A DNA stretch of 15,070 nucleotides from Gryganskiella cystojenkinii (GCA_015852425.1 JAAAIG010000556.1:1-15070); one strand, 5' to 3'. Shown: positions 1 to 7,215, counted from the first letter of the stretch. The notes: generated by a model from the letters alone, not told the origin. Made by a program: numbers and translations.

Positions 1-69
1 GACAATCGTAAATGCTACAGGGTCTACAACTTGAGTGGGCTATCTAAGGAAACCCGTCGCCCCCATTAC

Positions 70-112
70 CACGTGACTCATATCAATGTACGCCCCTCAA
101 TAATATCACGTG
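70..112. promoter_or_regulatory. Twin CACGTG boxes, one overlapping a TGACTCA site, upstream of the eIF2 beta gene
   Basis: Two CACGTG palindromes (70-75 and 107-112) lie 37 bp apart, about 90-130 bp before the eIF2 beta start codon. The first runs straight into TGACTCA (74-80). CACGTG is the core site of fungal bHLH factors such as Cbf1, and TGACTCA is the Gcn4/AP-1-type bZIP site. That they act as the promoter of the downstream translation-factor gene is inferred from position. The first 70 bases show no gene I can recognise. Confidence 0.45.
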
Positions 113-197
113 TTTATTTCTGCGCCTCGAGAAACACACAAAAAGAGCAAACCATCACAGATCATCAATCCTTCTACCACCTTCACATCTAATTATT

Positions 198-1950
198 ATG
201 TCTGAAATTGAAAAGAGCCTCGAGTCCATGGAGATCCAGGACGACGAAGTAAGGGCGATCCCCTCCTCCCCTTTGCATGGATCATTCACGATCGACAATT
301 TTACCCCTGCCAACTTTACGCAAACAGTTTTCAGCAGTTCTTCACACACCAAAATCTCGATCGATCGATCTTTTTTCATTGGACGAACCACATCCCAATC
401 CTCCCTTTCTTACCTCAAGCATCAACAGACACTTTTACTCTCTAATCGATGTACACCATGATCTGATCTGCTTTCGACTTTGATCGCAAAACTGACATCA
501 TCCTTCTCGTTTCACCTCTCTCTTTGTGTTTTGTTACGCCTCTTTATCCAACCAAATAGCTCGTGTTCGACCTTACCATGAAGAAGAAGAAGAAAAAGTC
601 CAAGAAGACTGAGGAGGAGACCGTCGAGGAGACTGCCGAGACCCAGGAGGCCGCCCCCGCTGCTGGTAATTTCTCCCTCCCTCTCTCTCTCTCTGCCTGT
701 CTCGTTCCCTCGATCTTTTTTTATTTGTTCCTTACTGTACAACCAATGCTTAGAATCATTTACATGCGCACACACCCAAAACGACCTTTGGCCTTTGGCA
801 TAAAAATTTTTACAGGCGCAGTAAAGGGGGAAATTTCGCCCTGACTAAAAATTAGTCATAATGGCTAATCATGACAATTTTCTTTTATCCACTTAGACGC
901 TGCCGAGGAGGACCCCATGGCCATGTTTGGCGAGAAGAAGAAGAAGAAGAAAAAGGTCAAGACTGAGGTATGACTCATGGACATGGAACATGCAGCCTTT
1001 GGAACTGGATCGCACAGGACATTGAATCTCTTTTATATACGTCTTCCACAAGCTGATTCCTTTCATTTTGTTTGTTTATGTACAATTATCTTAGGAAGAG
1101 GCTGGCGAGGGTGGTGAGGAGCCCGCTGCCGAGGGCGAGTCATTCGACTTTGGTGACATGAAGAAGAAGAAGAAAAAGTCCAAGAAGGTCGATTTCTCTG
1201 CCTTTGAGGATGGTCAGGAACAGGAGGGCGAGGACATTGGTGCTCGTGATCCCGATGATATCTTTGCCGCTGACGACGAGGAGGGTTCCCGCTCAGTCGC
1301 TGGCAAGTCCGGTGCGGACGCTGAGGAAGGTTGGATCGGTACCAACCGTGATTACACCTACACAGAGTTGTTGTCGCGTGTCTTCAAGATTTTGCGTCAG
1401 AACAACCCCGAGTTGGCTGGAGAGAAGAAGCGTTACACGATCGTGCCTCCCTCGGTCATGCGTGATGGTAACAAGAAGACCGTCTTTGCGAACGTTGCCG
1501 ATATCTGCAAGCGTATGCATCGTCAGCCTGAGCACGTCATCCAGTTCTTGTTTGCGGAATTGGGTACCTCGGGTTCCATTGATGGATCCCAGCGTTTGGT
1601 TATCAAGGGTCGTTTCCAACAGAAGCAGATTGAGGCTGTCTTGCGTCGTTACATTGTCGAGTATGTTACCTGCAAGACCTGCAAATCTCCCGATACGATC
1701 TTGACCAAGGAGAACCGTTTGTTCTTCTTGCAGTGCGAGGCTTGTGGTTCGACGAGATCCGTCTCGGCCATCAAGTCTGGTTTCCAGGCCCAGACTGGCA
1801 AGCGTGCTGCCCAGCGTGTCAAGGCTGCTGCTGTAAGTATTTTTATTTTTATTTTTTTGAAACGTTTCTCTCTGGATGCACGCTATGGTCCTCCTTGATT
1901 GATTTGAAACTGACTTCTCTCTTCTATTGTTCTTCTTATCAAAATAGTAA
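198..1950 (+). CDS. SUI3: Translation initiation factor eIF2 subunit beta (5 exons)
   Basis: Exons 198-248, 560-665, 897-967, 1095-1832 and 1948-1950 give a 322-residue protein, close to the usual length for fungal and animal eIF2 beta. With eIF2 alpha and gamma it forms the GTP-binding complex that brings initiator Met-tRNA to the 40S ribosome in the cytoplasm. Three lysine blocks lie at residues 24-33, 66-74 and 98-107; in the family these bind the aromatic-acidic boxes of eIF5 and eIF2B epsilon. The eIF2 gamma-binding helix ([11 protein letters not shown]) and core domain follow at about 163-250, then a zinc finger with Cys 269, 272, 290 and 293 and the typical tail motif [11 protein letters not shown]. 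The start is the first ATG and opens a short acidic exon. Odd points: lysine blocks 1 and 3 are identical over 30 nt; the last intron (1833-1947) ends at AG directly before TAA, so exon 5 begins with the stop codon. Without that splice the frame runs 21 more codons, to 1898. Exon limits are read by eye from consensus sites and frame. Confidence 0.95.
801..858. repeat. Three adjacent palindromes inside eIF2 beta intron 2
   Basis: Within 58 bp of the 231-bp intron 666-896 lie TAAAAATTTTTA (801-812, perfect), GGGGGAAATTTCGCCC (826-841, one mismatched pair) and TGACTAAAAATTAGTCA (842-858, 7-bp arms, 3-nt loop). The left arm of the last contains a branch-site-like CTAA. An alternative 3' splice site (TTTTTACAG ending at 815) lies in the same segment; its use would lead to an early TGA at 842-844. 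Confidence 0.6.
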
Positions 1951-2038
1951 ATGCATCAACAGTCCTAGCTCCCACAAAGATGATGATGATAAAGATGAAG
2001 AACACGATGAAGCGATATTTACCGAAGGAGGTGTTGTT

Positions 2039-2044
2039 AATAAA
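2039..2044 (+). terminator. AATAAA poly(A) signal of the eIF2 beta gene
   Basis: A canonical AATAAA lies 89 bp after the TAA stop and is followed by a T-rich stretch. Its role is inferred from position and consensus. Confidence 0.5.
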
Positions 2045-2273
2045 CATGAATTTTTTGTAACTTCAAAACAAGCCCTACCTCCATTTGGTCTTTGAATTTG
2101 TCCGATGGCTCGGGCAAGCTGTTTTATATGTCCTTTCGATCCCCTGTACATCATGGGTTTGCCATATTTCCCTTTCCATCTTCTTCTCCTCGCTTAAGCG
2201 TGCTTCTGTGAGTCCCGTCTCGCGTAATGGTGGGTCATTCGTGGATATTTGGATACGAAAAGAAGAGTCTCTT

Positions 2274-2296
2274 TCCTCATGTTTAAATCATGAGGA
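2274..2296. repeat. Inverted repeat, 8-bp perfect arms
   Basis: TCCTCATG and CATGAGGA flank the 7-nt loop TTTAAAT. It lies in the gap downstream of eIF2 beta, 26 bp before a second palindrome. Confidence 0.6.
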
Positions 2297-2321
2297 GAAC
2301 CTGACGTTGACCATCAAAAGC

Positions 2322-2337
2322 AAAGACGGCCGTCTTT
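2322..2337. repeat. Perfect 16-bp palindrome with CGGCCG core
   Basis: AAAGACGGCCGTCTTT equals its own reverse complement. The centre has abutting CGG and CCG half-sites, the type of triplet bound by fungal Zn2Cys6 factors. Binding is only a possibility. Confidence 0.6.
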
Positions 2338-2768
2338 AGCGACTGTGTCTAATGTCAATGAGGACGGTGCAAAGGGCTATCGAGACATGTTTTGAAGGGT
2401 GCTGGACGAGGTGGCAGGGAGAGAACGGTGGGTTGAGAGGGATTATTATAGATACAATAAGAAAGAATAACAACTAGTGGGAAGAGACGCTCGTGCTGCT
2501 TTTCAACGCGTCCTTCCTACTTCTACCACACAAAAAAAGGTAGCCTCACGTTTCGTTCCACTTTGTCTCCTGGGACTGCTTTTTGTTTGCGACCAGAAAC
2601 TGACAGGGGCTGGAAGAAACACGCACAGGATACAGAAAAAAAGAGAGAGAGACGCGCACACTGATCAGCCCTCTCTCGTTTTTCTTTTTTGTTCATTTCA
2701 TTCCTTTTTTCCTTTACCCCTCACTACTTTCATTGAAGCACACAATCCCTGTACTCTAATTCATTATA

Positions 2769-4599
2769 ATGAGCTCCGTCAATGAACACAAGCGCAAGGC
2801 TTCGGATTCCGAGGCACATGTCCTAGAATCAACCACGTCAGACCACGATTCTAAGAAAGCTCGTAAGGACGAGCCTGCCCAACACGCTGACGACTGTGAG
2901 GACCCAGACTGTGAGGGCTGTGCCGAGGGTGAGATCGTCCTCCAGTTCGAGACCACACCCAGTGCTGTGGAACTCTTCCAGATGGCTCGCGAAGAGGCTT
3001 CCTCAAAAGCAGAGCAGACGGGATCCGGTGGTGGCATGTCCAGAATGGCCAAGGCCCTGTTCGACAAGGCGATTGAAGAATTCGAGGCTGAGGATAAGAA
3101 ATATGCCCATATCGAATTGTCAGACAAGACCGAGGTTGCGGAAAAGGTGCTCGAAATCAAGGTTCAACATGCTGCTTGTGTCCTTGCAGTCGGGAACTTG
3201 ATGCCGTCCTCGGAGATGATCCAGGAAGGGTTGAGGATGTTTGCAGATTTGAAGAAGCTGACCAAGGAAGAGAACGGCAACGTGCTCGTTGGTTTGGGTA
3301 TCGCAGAGATCTCTTTGGTAGGCGAGAAAAAGGACAAACAACGCAAGAACTATGTTTGAGATACAATCCGATTATTTACATAGTGCCCATAATTATTGCC
3401 ACATATTTGATCACGCTAGGCCAAGGACCTTCGCAGGACCGCGATGGAGGTCTTGGAGCAGGAAGAAGAAGACGATGAAGACGAACCGTCAGAGGAGCAA
3501 CAAAAGGCAGCAGCCCTTGTTGGAAAGAAGGAAAAGGAGACCGCAGAGCGCGCCTTGAAGATCTTCACCAAAGGCCTTCATCTTCTCAAAGACAAGCCCT
3601 CTTTTGCTCAGGAGTCCGTCCGTACTGCTCAAGAACTAGAGGAATATGGTGTCTCGTTGGATCCCGTCTTTAACCGCGGTACATGCTACGATATGTTGTC
3701 TCGGGTTGGAGAGAGACCTTCTCAGGTGGACCGATATGCTATTATGAAAGGTGAAGGTTAATATCGTCGTGCACTTTTTTTTTTTTGTGTGTGTGTAGAT
3801 TTGGCACTTCAAATTTTGGATCAGGCCATCAAGCACATTGAGGAAGCCCAGTCGACCAAGGCCGAGTTGGTCGATAAGAACGCGGATGTTTTGACTATCT
3901 ACGGATCTTGTGTTTTCAGCAAGGCGAGGTTATCGACGCCTGCTGGCGAAGATTTCGAGGATCAGTCGGCTGCAAAGCCTCTTTTAGTGAAGGCGATTGA
4001 GATCTTGCTCAAAGCCGAGGAGTTGCATGATGAAGAGGACGACTATAAGACCCTGGAGACTGTAAGTGAAGATGACAGACCAAAATCCTATGCATCAATT
4101 GAAGTGTTACTGATTCAATTTCGCTTACACCTGCTGTCTCTCTCTTTCTCTCTTTCTCCTTCAATCCAACTTTTTGCTGTTGCAAAAAATTAACTAGTTG
4201 GGTCAAGCATACTTGATGTCGTCCGTTTTGACAGAGGATGAAGACGCGATCATGGAGGCCTATGATGCTGCCACGGACAGGCTGTCGCGAGCTCTGGAGC
4301 TGAACCCAGGTAAATACTTTTTAGGCAGCTAACACCCGCGTTTCATTCTTCTCGTCAATGGAGTCTAATCATGTTATTATTCTTATTTTTTAATTTTTTA
4401 TTTTTTATTTTTTTTTGGGTTATCTCACTCCACAGGCAATGATTCACTTCGACAACAGGTGGAGGCGATGCAAGGCGGTGCCGATGGAGAGGAGTACGAA
4501 GGCGAGTCTGACGATGAAAATGACGAAGAGTTTGACGAGGAAGAGCAAGATGGTGGAGATGACGACGGTGAAGACGAGGAGGACGAAGAGGACGAGTAA
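2769..4599 (+). CDS. ETT1: ETT1/Nro1-family helical-repeat protein (5 exons)
   Basis: Exons 2769-3317, 3420-3750, 3799-4061, 4198-4309 and 4436-4599 give 472 residues, somewhat longer than the roughly 400 of yeast family members. The N-terminus has basic clusters (KRK at 8-10, KKARK at 29-33) like a bipartite nuclear signal, then Cys 43, 48 and 51 in an acidic stretch. The rest is predicted alpha-helical, TPR-like: FDKAIEEFEAEDKK near residue 100, and a C-terminal part (about 295-420) with ADVLTIYGSCVFSKARLS, KPLLVKAIEILLKAEEL and a helix ending in LSRALELNPGN. That order resembles the C-terminal half of yeast Ett1, which I recognise from general memory of the family, not from an alignment. 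The last ~40 residues are almost all Asp/Glu. Family members bind the Ofd1/Tpa1 prolyl hydroxylase; Nro1 acts in oxygen sensing in fission yeast and Ett1 in translation termination in budding yeast. A decayed partial copy lies 0.4 kb downstream. Another TPR-like nuclear protein (NASP/Hif1 type) is less likely. Confidence 0.75.
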
Positions 4600-5000
4600 A
4601 AAGATAGCATCACTCCCCTTGCCCTTCTCAATGGTAGCACGCATAAACAAGAAGCCAATTGGTCAGTATTTTTTGTTGGCACTGCTTTTTCTTCCCTGAA
4701 CGCTGTTTGAACTTATTAATGAGGCGCATGAACAATCCTGGGGAAAAGTTTGAACTCCCAAACATAGTTGCTGTGAACTTGTAGGAGGAAGGGCAGGAAA
4801 GGAGTCATGTTCTCGTGAAGATTTTTTTTTTTTTGAGAGATAGATAACTTTGATACTCGATGGCAGTTCTTCGATGCTCGATGGCAGTAAGGTCTCTGAG
4901 GGCCGAGATTGGTAGATAGTAAGGGTGAATGGGTGGACAATAAGCGCGAGTGGATGCGTGTGTGGATGGATAGTTCTGGTGATATAACACTTTGTCGGTC
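4600..5000. other. Intergenic region after the ETT1-like gene
   Basis: No gene is seen. It contains the 3'UTR (no AATAAA found), a T14 tract near 4822-4834 and a short direct repeat. Open frames on the - strand here have no recognisable content. Confidence 0.5.
4852..4888. repeat. Direct repeat, two 16-bp copies, period 21
   Basis: The unit GAT-n-CTCGATGGCAGT occurs at 4852-4867 and 4873-4888, differing only at the fourth base. It is too short to call a mobile element. Confidence 0.6.
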
Positions 5001-5142
5001 CTTGCAAAAATGAAAGATGACCAAGAAAGAAACGGCAACGTGCTCGTTGGTCTGGGTACCGCAGAGATCCTTTGATAGGCAAGAAAAGGACAAACTATAC
5101 ATGAACTATGGTGGAGATACAATCCGATCACTCGCATAATGC
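5001..5142 (+). pseudogene. Decayed partial duplicate of the ETT1-like exon 1/intron 1 junction
   Basis: This stretch matches about 3233-3390 of the ETT1-like gene in the same orientation. The block from ACCAAG (near 5019) to AATCCGAT (near 5129) is the clearest, with only scattered differences and small indels. The match runs across the parent's 5' splice site into intron 1, so the copy comes from genomic DNA and not from spliced mRNA. In the copy the donor GT has become AT, and one base is lost just before it, so it could neither splice nor keep frame there. No start codon or other exons are present. Confidence 0.85.
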
Positions 5143-5230
5143 ACAGTTTGAATTGAGCAATTTAAAAAATTCTTTCCACCATGTTTGGGCTACAAACGAA
5201 ATTTTAATTCAATTTTCGATTGACTGTCAG

Positions 5231-5267
5231 GTCAGTTAATAGTCCGTTTTTCGGTCTATTAACTGAC
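5231..5267. repeat. Strong hairpin: 16-bp arms, 5-nt loop
   Basis: The left arm (5231-5246, starting GTCAGTTAATAG) and right arm (5252-5267, ending CTATTAACTGAC) are complementary at 15 of 16 positions, with one T/T mismatch, around a TTTTT loop. It lies 90 bp after the ETT1-like fragment in AT-rich DNA. It could be a remnant terminal repeat, a small foldback element or a structured transcript end. Confidence 0.75.
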
Positions 5268-5334
5268 TTCACAACTGATTCTCACGCGGCATTGTCGAAG
5301 GGGGGCTGTAGAGAGCAAGGGCGAGCGCGAGGAT

Positions 5335-5392
5335 GAGAATGAGGGCGCGGAGATGAGGGCGCGAGAATGGAGGCGCGGGGGATCAAGGTGCG
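5335..5392. repeat. GC-rich degenerate minisatellite, four units of 14-15 bp
   Basis: Units GAGAATGAGGGCGCG, GAGATGAGGGCGCG, AGAATGGAGGCGCG and GGGGATCAAGGTGCG run head to tail. The flanks (5299-5334, 5393-5410) are similar purine/GC-rich sequence. Base composition differs sharply from the AT-rich DNA just upstream. Confidence 0.65.
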
Positions 5393-5463
5393 GCGCGAGG
5401 ACGAGATCTAGACGCAAAAAACGGTGTCTTTCTTCAAACTGCTAACATTCTTCGCTTGCACAA

Positions 5464-5494
5464 GTTTACGACCTGGTGGGGGGGGGGGGTAAAC
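5464..5494. repeat. G12 homopolymer flanked by GTTTAC/GTAAAC
   Basis: An uninterrupted run of twelve G (5478-5489) sits between the inverted hexamers GTTTAC (5464-5469) and GTAAAC (5489-5494). The run length should be treated with care because long G tracts are often mis-sequenced. Confidence 0.6.
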
Positions 5495-5731
5495 ACTCTG
5501 AGTGTTGATTTATGCAAGGGAGAGCCCCTACAACAATTTTTACACAAACAAAAGGCAACAAACGTAGGCCACAACACGCACTGAGGGAGGGTGGACCTGT
5601 TTACTTTGCCTATTGTTCTTGATGATGGACGGAAGATGGAGCCAACATGTGTCCGCTCCAAGTATGGCTCTGATGTGAATGAAAAAGGCCGGTATGGGTA
5701 TCATCTGTTTATAAGAATATGCCCTTCATTG

Positions 5732-5739
5732 TATAAAAG
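5732..5739 (+). promoter_or_regulatory. TATA box of the small secreted peptide gene
   Basis: TATAAAAG lies 175 bp before the chosen ATG. Allowing about 30 bp to the transcription start leaves a short non-coding first exon that ends at the 5'UTR intron donor. Confidence 0.65.
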
Positions 5740-5795
5740 CAAATCCATCTCCTCTTCTTGATTTTTCAGCCTTCCCTCGCTTTCCCCACTTCTTA

Positions 5796-5900
5796 GTAAG
5801 TTGTTTCCCTCCTGCCAATGAAAGTCACACTCACAGCACACTCACAGCACACTCATCCACACCGTTTACCTCTTTCCGACCCATGACTAATATCCAACAG
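5796..5900 (+). other. Probable 5'UTR intron of the secreted peptide gene
   Basis: It has the donor GTAAGT (5796), branch site GACTAAT (5885-5891) and acceptor CAACAG ending at 5900, 105 bp in all. It contains a tandem 11-bp repeat (CACACTCACAG at 5826 and 5837, a degenerate third copy at 5848) whose CACAG ends could act as extra acceptors. If it is spliced out, the ATG at 5883 lies inside the intron and the start is 5907. Confidence 0.65.
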
Positions 5901-5906
5901 GGCAAA

Positions 5907-6134
5907 ATGGTCAAATTATTTGTCGCCACCTTGGTTCTAGCCTTACAAGCCTCCATTACGATGTATGGAACCCCCGCAGAGGCCCGCCCAGCCGCTCCAA
6001 TGGCAACCCAGTGTCTCTTTATGTGCCAACTCGCCTATCAGGCGGGTATAATTGGCTGTTATAACGGGTCCGACGTCATCGGTTGTAGAAATATGGTTGG
6101 TATCAAGCTCTCGGAATGCGCTGCTGGATGCTAA
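5907..6134 (+). CDS. Small secreted cysteine-rich peptide, symmetric six-Cys pattern
   Basis: The 75-residue product begins MVKLFVATLVLALQAS, a clear signal peptide, with likely cleavage after TPAEA (residue 26). The mature part of about 49 residues has six cysteines at 36, 40, 51, 60, 71 and 75, spaced C-x3-C-x10-C-x8-C-x10-C-x3-C, a mirror-symmetric pattern. Two CxxxC pairs at the ends of two short segments suggest a disulfide-pinned helical hairpin; this is inference. I do not recognise the family. An upstream in-frame ATG at 5883 would add eight polar residues before the signal peptide, but it lies in the probable 5'UTR intron, so 5907 is preferred. The gene has its own TATA box and AATAAA signal. 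It sits in the repeat-rich accessory part of the window next to retroelement debris, a common setting for fungal effector-like genes. Its function is unknown; effector, antimicrobial or signalling roles cannot be told apart here. Confidence 0.8.
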   Translation: MVKLFVATLVLALQASITMYGTPAEARPAAPMATQCLFMCQLAYQAGIIGCYNGSDVIGCRNMVGIKLSECAAGC

Positions 6135-6230
6135 CTGGCCTCCATGCATTCGCTACATCGACAACACTTGATGCTCGTGCACTACTCATCACAGCATAGG
6201 AAGAAACCTAACGCCTCACCTATCGGAGTA

Positions 6231-6236
6231 AATAAA
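6231..6236 (+). terminator. AATAAA poly(A) signal of the secreted peptide gene
   Basis: AATAAA lies 97 bp after the TAA stop. It is assigned by position and consensus. Confidence 0.5.
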
Positions 6237-6467
6237 AACGTGTCAGTAATGCTCTTGCAGATCGCAAGCCATATGTGGAAATCCAATCTTGCCTACCTCA
6301 TCGGAGTACAGCGAAAGAAATCTATGGTGTCTTATACGTACGACATTTAAAAGATGATTGTGAAATGTACTGGAAAAGGGCCATCGAACGAAAACCGTTG
6401 TTAGAGAATAGCATCGGCTATGCCCTTGTCTACTTTGGCAAATGCTACTGACGACGGCTCTCCTACT
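6237..6467. other. Gap between the secreted peptide gene and the retroelement remnant
   Basis: No gene is recognised. A related pair of short segments ending in ATCGGAGTA occurs at about 6213-6230 and 6290-6307. The right end may already be retroelement sequence, because the protease frame is open from 6420. Confidence 0.4.
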
Positions 6468-6557
6468 GATTCTCGTTACCACATCGCGATTAAAATTCGT
6501 GGTGTTACATATCGTGCCCTTATTGATACTGGTTGTGATTCTTCCTATTGGATTCGC
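6468..6557 (+). mobile_element. Retropepsin fragment of a Ty3/gypsy-like retrotransposon
   Basis: In the frame open from 6420, the peptide RYHIAIKIRGVTYRALIDTG followed by CDSS matches the start of a retroelement aspartic protease. The catalytic D-T-G triad is encoded at 6525-6533 and the preceding ALI and following CDSS fit the family. The similarity stops near 6557, before the flap and second conserved region, so this is only the N-terminal part and cannot be active. It is joined directly to the integrase remnant, which runs in the opposite direction. Confidence 0.7.
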
Positions 6558-7215
6558 ATATTGCCGGATGCTGTGTATTCTGTTGAATTTTTTGCCATCG
6601 CGCTTTGCGTGCCTTTGCTTGCCCTTGCGGCGGCCGCCGGGTAGACTAGATTCGTGAGATACTCAATAAGTGCGTGAAGTTCTTCTTCTGTCATGGGATG
6701 CTGAGTTTTGCGAATGACCGGCCGTAAAATAGCAAAAAGGGTGTCGAGTGATGCAGACTAGCAGTCCTGGCATTCAGTTGTAGCTGTGCCATTGGCAAAT
6801 ATGCATCTCGCGTGTTGTGTCGTCCTTCATGCGGTTTCTAATGTTATACTTCATGGTTCGAAAGGATCGTCCAGCGACGCCATTGGATCGAGGATGATAT
6901 GGTGTCGATAATCTGTGATCGATCTTCAGCTTCTCGTTCATGAGTCTTGAGATGGAGTTGACAAATTCTGTACCATTTGTCACTCTGTACGATCTTCGGG
7001 AATCCTATGGCGCAAAAAAGCTTGAACAAAACCGTAGCTACGGTCAACGCTTCTTTGTTCGGCAGAGGTTCCAGGAAAACGAACCTAGTACATACGTCGA
7101 TGGTGACGAGTGCAAAGCTGCTCACCAGGATACATCGATTTTCGGCTATTAGTTCTATAAGTTTTTTATTCCAGGTTTCGATGTAGGCTGCGACTAGATT
7201 AAGGAGATCCTCTTC
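6557..7215 (-). mobile_element. Broken integrase core of a Ty3/gypsy-like retrotransposon
   Basis: Read on the - strand from about 7215 down, the frame shows VTIDVCTRFVFLEPLP (first catalytic Asp at 7096-7098), GFPKIVQSD (second Asp at 6979-6981), then after a one-base insertion NGTEFVNS and PYHPRSNGVAGRSF. The residue 35 positions after the second Asp, where the DD35E catalytic Glu belongs, is Gly (codon 6870-6872). A further frameshift near 6688 leads into PMTEEELHALIEYL and LVYP, typical of the integrase C-terminal linker, and similarity fades near 6560. It is a dead remnant: at least two frameshifts, a lost catalytic residue, and no reverse transcriptase or LTRs nearby. The segment above 7130 (NLVAAYIETWNKK) is open in frame but I do not recognise it. 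Confidence 0.85.

Larger units (their letters stand above)
1951..2768. other. Intergenic region between eIF2 beta and the ETT1-like gene
   Basis: No convincing gene is present on either strand in these 818 bases. The left part is the eIF2 beta 3'UTR with a poly(A) signal. The middle holds two inverted repeats (2274-2296, 2322-2337). The right part, from about 2640, is rich in C and T, as expected of the promoter and leader of the following gene; no clear TATA box is seen there. Confidence 0.6.

Noticed and set aside
1204..1704. Long Ser/Arg-rich frame overlapping eIF2 beta exon 4
   Set aside because: It is the +1 shadow of the eIF2 beta frame, which has clear family motifs throughout.
1975..2010. 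DDDDK (enterokinase/FLAG-like) string after the eIF2 beta stop
   Set aside because: It lies in the 3'UTR and comes from a GAT repeat; there is no sign of a tagged or engineered construct.
2977..3317. Assignment of the 2769-4599 gene as a NASP/Hif1 histone chaperone
   Set aside because: The acidic, helical-repeat style is similar, but the order of C-terminal helices and the overall layout fit ETT1/Nro1 better. A profile search (PF12753 versus SHNi-TPR) would decide.
4425..4682. Ser-rich - strand frame
   Set aside because: It is the antisense of the Asp/Glu tail of the ETT1-like gene; GAN codons read as serine-rich strings on the other strand.
5883..5906. Earlier in-frame ATG for the secreted peptide
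   Set aside because: It lies in a probable 5'UTR intron (its GACTAAT is the branch site) and would put polar residues before the signal peptide.
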